Of a DNA stretch of 6,980 nt, positions 4,690-6,980 are shown piece by piece. The stretch spans positions 1-6,980 of the forward strand of contig JAFUCW010000242.1 in the NCBI GenBank assembly GCA_017459485.1. The letters run 5' to 3'. How positions within the stretch are numbered: the first letter of the stretch is position 1; each line of letters opens with the position of its first letter. The notes under the pieces are model-generated. The model was given only the letters and a program-made list of their open reading frames with translations, did not search any database and was not told the origin of the DNA. The DNA is from Eggerthellaceae bacterium (GTDB taxonomy: Bacteria > Actinomycetota > Coriobacteriia > Coriobacteriales > Eggerthellaceae). Made by a program: the position numbers and the translations under genes.

Positions 4690-6060
4690 GTGTTTGTCGG
4701 ACGCGAAAAAGAGCTAGCAGCGTTGCAAGAACAGTTTGCTGCCAAGGGAAAAACGGCTGTTCTGGTGTATGGCAAGCGCCGTGTGGGGAAGTCGACGCTT
4801 ATTGCCCAGGCTGCAAAGGACTTCCCTGGCATTGTGATAGACCACCTGTGCGTCCAGAGTACCTTCGAAGGCAACCTGGAGCTTCTGTATCGCAGCGTCA
4901 GTCGCGCGTTGTCCCTGCCAAGCCTTGGCTTTTCCCACCTGTTCGACCTCTTCGAATTCCTGGGGCAGCAGAGCCAGGACGTTCTGGTTGTGCTGGACGA
5001 GTACCAGTACCTGAAGCAGTCGCTAAAAAGCGGCGAAGTGGACTCGTGCCTGCAGACCATTATCGACACCCTGCCGGCAAACGTGAAGCTTGTCCTGTGC
5101 GGATCCTACATCGCCGTCATGAAGGAGCTGCTGGACGAAGAAAACCCCCTGTTCGGGCGCTTTAGCACCATTCTGCATGTGAAGGATTTCGACTACTACG
5201 ATGCTGCGCGGTTTTACCCCAAGCTGGAGCCTTACCAGAAGATTGCGCTCTACGGCGTGTTCGGGGGAAGTCCTTTCGTGCTCGAGTCGCTGGACGCAGA
5301 AGCAACGCTGCAGGACAACCTTGAAAAGCTGCTGTTGCCTGCCACAGGCATCCTGCGCACGCACATCGAAAGCGTCATGCTCAAGGAAGTCCAGAAGTCC
5401 TTCGACGTGCGTATTTTGGAAGTGCTGGGCAACGGCAAGAAGCGCTATTCCGACATCCTGTCCTTGCTGGGCGGGCCCAACAACGGGCTTTTGGACAAGC
5501 AGCTCAAGAGCCTCATGGACATGGAGACCATTTCAAAGACCTACCCCATCAACAAGGCAGACGACAAGAAGAAGCACTTCTACGAAATCGAAGACAACCT
5601 CATGCGCACCTACTTCGCTTTCCTGTTCGGGCGCACGCCGCTTGTCGAGCGCTTGGGCGAACGCACCTTCTACGAAAATGACGTTGCGCCCACGCTTACG
5701 CAGTATGTCAGCCGCCGTTTCGAAGAAGTGGTGCGCCAGTACTTCGTGCGCCTTGCGCATGCGGGCAAGCTAAAAGGGGTTGAAGACTTCGGGACTTACT
5801 GGTATGACGATCCTGCCACGAAAACCAACGGCGAATTCGACTGCGTCCTGAAGCGTGGGGAAGCCTTGGATTTCTTCGAGTGCAAGTACCGCAAGGCCCC
5901 CATGGAAAAGGGCGAATGCGAAGCGGAAGAGCGCCAGGTGCGCAGCATTCCCAACGTAGACGTAGGCACCGTCGGCTTTGCGTGCACGGGTGGGTTTACC
6001 TTCAAATCGAAAACCTACAAGCTTATAGCAGGAGAGCATCTTTACAAACTAACGTATTAA
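4690..6060 (+). CDS. Archaeal-type ATPase with C-terminal PD-(D/E)XK-like domain (ATPase_2/DUF234 architecture)
   Basis: 456 aa. GTG 4690 is chosen because AGGAG (4677-4681) lies 8 nt upstream and the protein then begins MFVGREKEL, the usual opening of the family; GTG 4681 overlaps that SD. P-loop: Walker A GKRRVGKST (28-36), Walker B VLVVLDE (98-104), sensor-like LVLCGS (134-139). A winged-helix-like region (about 237-300) contains ILEVLGNGKKRYSDIL and KQLKSLMDMETI. The C-terminal part (about 310-456) carries GEFDCVL (Glu382, Asp384) and FFECKY (Glu397, Lys399), the D-x(n)-ExK signature of a restriction-endonuclease-like fold with all residues present. The family is widespread in archaea and anaerobic bacteria, often in several copies; its role is unproven, with nucleic-acid processing or defence most often suggested. 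It has its own promoter and operator and is unrelated in theme to the redox genes upstream. Confidence 0.88.
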   Translation: MFVGREKELAALQEQFAAKGKTAVLVYGKRRVGKSTLIAQAAKDFPGIVIDHLCVQSTFEGNLELLYRSVSRALSLPSLGFSHLFDLFEFLGQQSQDVLVVLDEYQYLKQSLKSGEVDSCLQTIIDTLPANVKLVLCGSYIAVMKELLDEENPLFGRFSTILHVKDFDYYDAARFYPKLEPYQKIALYGVFGGSPFVLESLDAEATLQDNLEKLLLPATGILRTHIESVMLKEVQKSFDVRILEVLGNGKKRYSDILSLLGGPNNGLLDKQLKSLMDMETISKTYPINKADDKKKHFYEIEDNLMRTYFAFLFGRTPLVERLGERTFYENDVAPTLTQYVSRRFEEVVRQYFVRLAHAGKLKGVEDFGTYWYDDPATKTNGEFDCVLKRGEALDFFECKYRKAPMEKGECEAEERQVRSIPNVDVGTVGFACTGGFTFKSKTYKLIAGEHLYKLTY

Positions 6061-6186
6061 AGCACCGGCACGGCGCTGCGCACGGCAGTAGGTTCTAGCA
6101 CCTGGCCGTCGTATTTTCCTGGCGAAGATGCGCACACCGAATGGTTCGAACCTGTCGACGACGAACAATGCGGGAAGCCGGAGTAG
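6061..6186 (+). other. Unexplained open frame after the ATPase stop
   Basis: Directly after TAA (6058-6060), the same frame stays open for 41 codons to TAG at 6184-6186, with coding-like C/G-ending codons and a protein-like composition (for example TWPSYFPGEDAHTEWFEPVD). There is no ATG, GTG or TTG start with an SD. It may be the tail of a lost gene, or a C-terminal extension cut off by the TAA. I do not recognise the sequence. Confidence 0.25.
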
Positions 6187-6216
6187 GGCAGGAGTCGAGG
6201 GGAGGCATTTGACTTA

Positions 6217-6585
6217 ATGGGAGAGTTTTCCGACAAGGTTTACGAAGCGGTGCGGCGGATTCCGCGCGGATACGTAAGTACATACGGTGACATTGCACGT
6301 GCAATAGGGCATCCGCGTTCGGCGCGCTATGTGGGCTATGCGTTGCGTGGCAACCCCAGTCCGGGCGACGTTATACCCTGCCATCGCGTGGTATTCAAGG
6401 ACGGTCAGATCTGCGACAACTTCGCTTTCGGTGGATCAGGCGTGCAGAAGAAACTGCTCGAAGACGAAGGCGTTGCATTCGTGAACAGCATGCACGTCGA
6501 CATGGACCGTTGCCATTGGACGTTCGCTTCCGATGGATTAGGTCGCCCGACCGATATCGACTGGGCTGCCGAAATGGAGGAGTAG
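6217..6585 (+). CDS. MGMT-family O6-alkylguanine-DNA alkyltransferase, short single-domain form
   Basis: 122 aa; only the DNA-binding/active-site domain of the alkyltransferase family, without the N-terminal domain of Ogt/Ada. Visible: YVSTYGDIARAIG (19-31) with the Tyr used in base flipping (Tyr23), SARYVGYALRGNP (35-47) with the intercalating Arg37, the acceptor motif IPCHRVV (53-59, Cys55), then FGGSGVQKKLLEDEGV (71-86) and VDMDRCHW (94-101). The acceptor Cys is present, so it is not an alkyltransferase-like protein that has lost it. Expected role: direct, single-use removal of O6-alkyl groups from guanine, in the cytoplasm. GGAGG at 6201-6205 is 11 nt before the ATG, a slightly long spacing. 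It sits alone between the ATPase and a lipoprotein gene. Confidence 0.92.
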   Translation: MGEFSDKVYEAVRRIPRGYVSTYGDIARAIGHPRSARYVGYALRGNPSPGDVIPCHRVVFKDGQICDNFAFGGSGVQKKLLEDEGVAFVNSMHVDMDRCHWTFASDGLGRPTDIDWAAEMEE

Positions 6586-6677
6586 AGAATTGATGGGACA
6601 ATCGAGCCGTCAGATGCTCAATGTGGGCTTGGATTGGATTAAATAGGAATCAACTGTTTTGGCTACCGCATAACCGC

Positions 6678-6683
6678 GATAAT
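6678..6683 (+). promoter_or_regulatory. Candidate -10 box for the downstream lipoprotein gene
   Basis: GATAAT matches five of six -10 bases, but the hexamer 17 bp upstream (TGTTTT, 6655-6660) is a poor -35. Transcription from it would begin near 6690 and include the hairpin at 6701-6727. Apart from this and the hairpin, I see nothing defined in the 159-bp gap after the alkyltransferase gene, and no intrinsic terminator. Confidence 0.25.
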
Positions 6684-6700
6684 TCAAGCTAACTGATGCA

Positions 6701-6727
6701 GATGCGTGCAAGTAAAGGCACGTCATC
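6701..6727 (+). promoter_or_regulatory. Bulged hairpin upstream of the lipoprotein gene
   Basis: GATGCGTGC (6701-6709) pairs with GCACG-T-CATC (6718-6727): nine base pairs with one bulged T and an 8-nt loop. It ends 6 nt before the SD AAAGGAG (6731-6737) and lacks a T-run, so it is not an intrinsic terminator. It may stabilise the mRNA or affect translation. Confidence 0.35.
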
Positions 6728-6744
6728 GCGAAAGGAGAGGGAGC

Positions 6745-6980
6745 GTGAACGGAAACGGAATGAAGCGTACGGCAATATCACTGGCGTGTGCGCTGGTACT
6801 TTGCACGGGAATCCTTGCTGGATGCAGCGCGAATACGGCATCCAGCTCGAATATGGTTGAAAACAGCACGACCAGCGAAGCGGGCACCTCGCAAGTGGCG
6901 CTATCCGACTGCCCCGTCATGCGCGACACGAGCTTCGGCGGCGTCTACGTCGACATCACCATCGAAGAGTTCAACAGGCT
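6745..6980 (+). CDS. Lipoprotein, 3' end outside the window
   Basis: The first 78 codons of a gene that runs off the window. GTG 6745 is chosen because GGAG (6734-6737) lies 7 nt upstream; an ATG at 6760 is the alternative. The lipoprotein signal has a basic start (MKRT), a hydrophobic core and lipobox ILAGC (Cys27), followed by a Ser/Thr/Asn-rich tether. The mature domain begins near residue 55 with CPVMRDTSFGGVYVDITIEE. I loosely associate FGGVYVDITIEEFN with domains in proteins annotated as SAM hydroxide adenosyltransferase-like, but too little is visible to claim this. It is a third lipoprotein gene type in the window and is not obviously linked to the alkyltransferase before it. Confidence 0.75.
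   Translation, partial: MNGNGMKRTAISLACALVLCTGILAGCSANTASSSNMVENSTTSEAGTSQVALSDCPVMRDTSFGGVYVDITIEEFNR

Noticed and set aside
6600..6622. ATTG/CAAT and GAGC/GCTC pairings after the alkyltransferase gene
   Set aside because: Four-base stems without a T-run are expected by chance.

Overview
The window most likely comes from a moderately high-GC anaerobic actinobacterium of the Coriobacteriia (Eggerthellaceae-like). This is an inference from the gene content (several flavodoxins, a Tat-type lipoprotein signal, a DUF4405 heme-type membrane protein, a DUF362 protein, an archaeal-type ATPase) and from G/C-ending codons in the enzyme domains. I could not run a similarity search. All recognisable genes are on the + strand. 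I see no rRNA, tRNA, CRISPR array, insertion sequence or clear intrinsic terminator.

Positions 1-3344 form a compact redox cluster, probably one operon: the 3' end of a flavodoxin gene, a second flavodoxin with a twin-arginine and lipobox leader (so predicted to be folded with FMN, exported and lipid-anchored outside), a six-helix DUF4405 membrane protein with histidines placed for b-type heme, and a DUF362 protein with its own lipoprotein-like leader. Together they suggest electron transfer across or outside the membrane. The DUF362 gene has a strong Shine-Dalgarno followed by an in-frame ATG at codon 69, just after the leader and linker, so it may make both an exported and a cytoplasmic form.

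Positions 3345-4680 hold a lipoprotein with a C-terminal cyclophilin-like domain, a family that often travels with flavodoxins. Its upstream region carries TTCAC-type repeats, a -10-like hexamer and a possible near-leaderless 17-codon upstream ORF that ends on the ATG of the lipoprotein gene (ATGA overlap). It is followed by a 63-codon ORF that looks like the two ends of a GNAT acetyltransferase joined after loss of the middle. A short open stretch at 3366-3428 resembles a flavodoxin C-terminus. The region therefore looks like a redox/stress island undergoing decay.

Positions 4591-6060 are a self-contained unit: a near-consensus promoter overlapped by an 11-bp inverted repeat and three ATTCAGT-type half-sites, then an ATPase with intact Walker motifs, a winged-helix-like middle and a C-terminal PD-(D/E)XK-like nuclease motif. 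After a 156-bp gap with an unexplained open frame comes a short O6-alkylguanine-DNA alkyltransferase-type protein (6217-6585). The window ends inside a new lipoprotein gene (6745 onward) preceded by a bulged hairpin.
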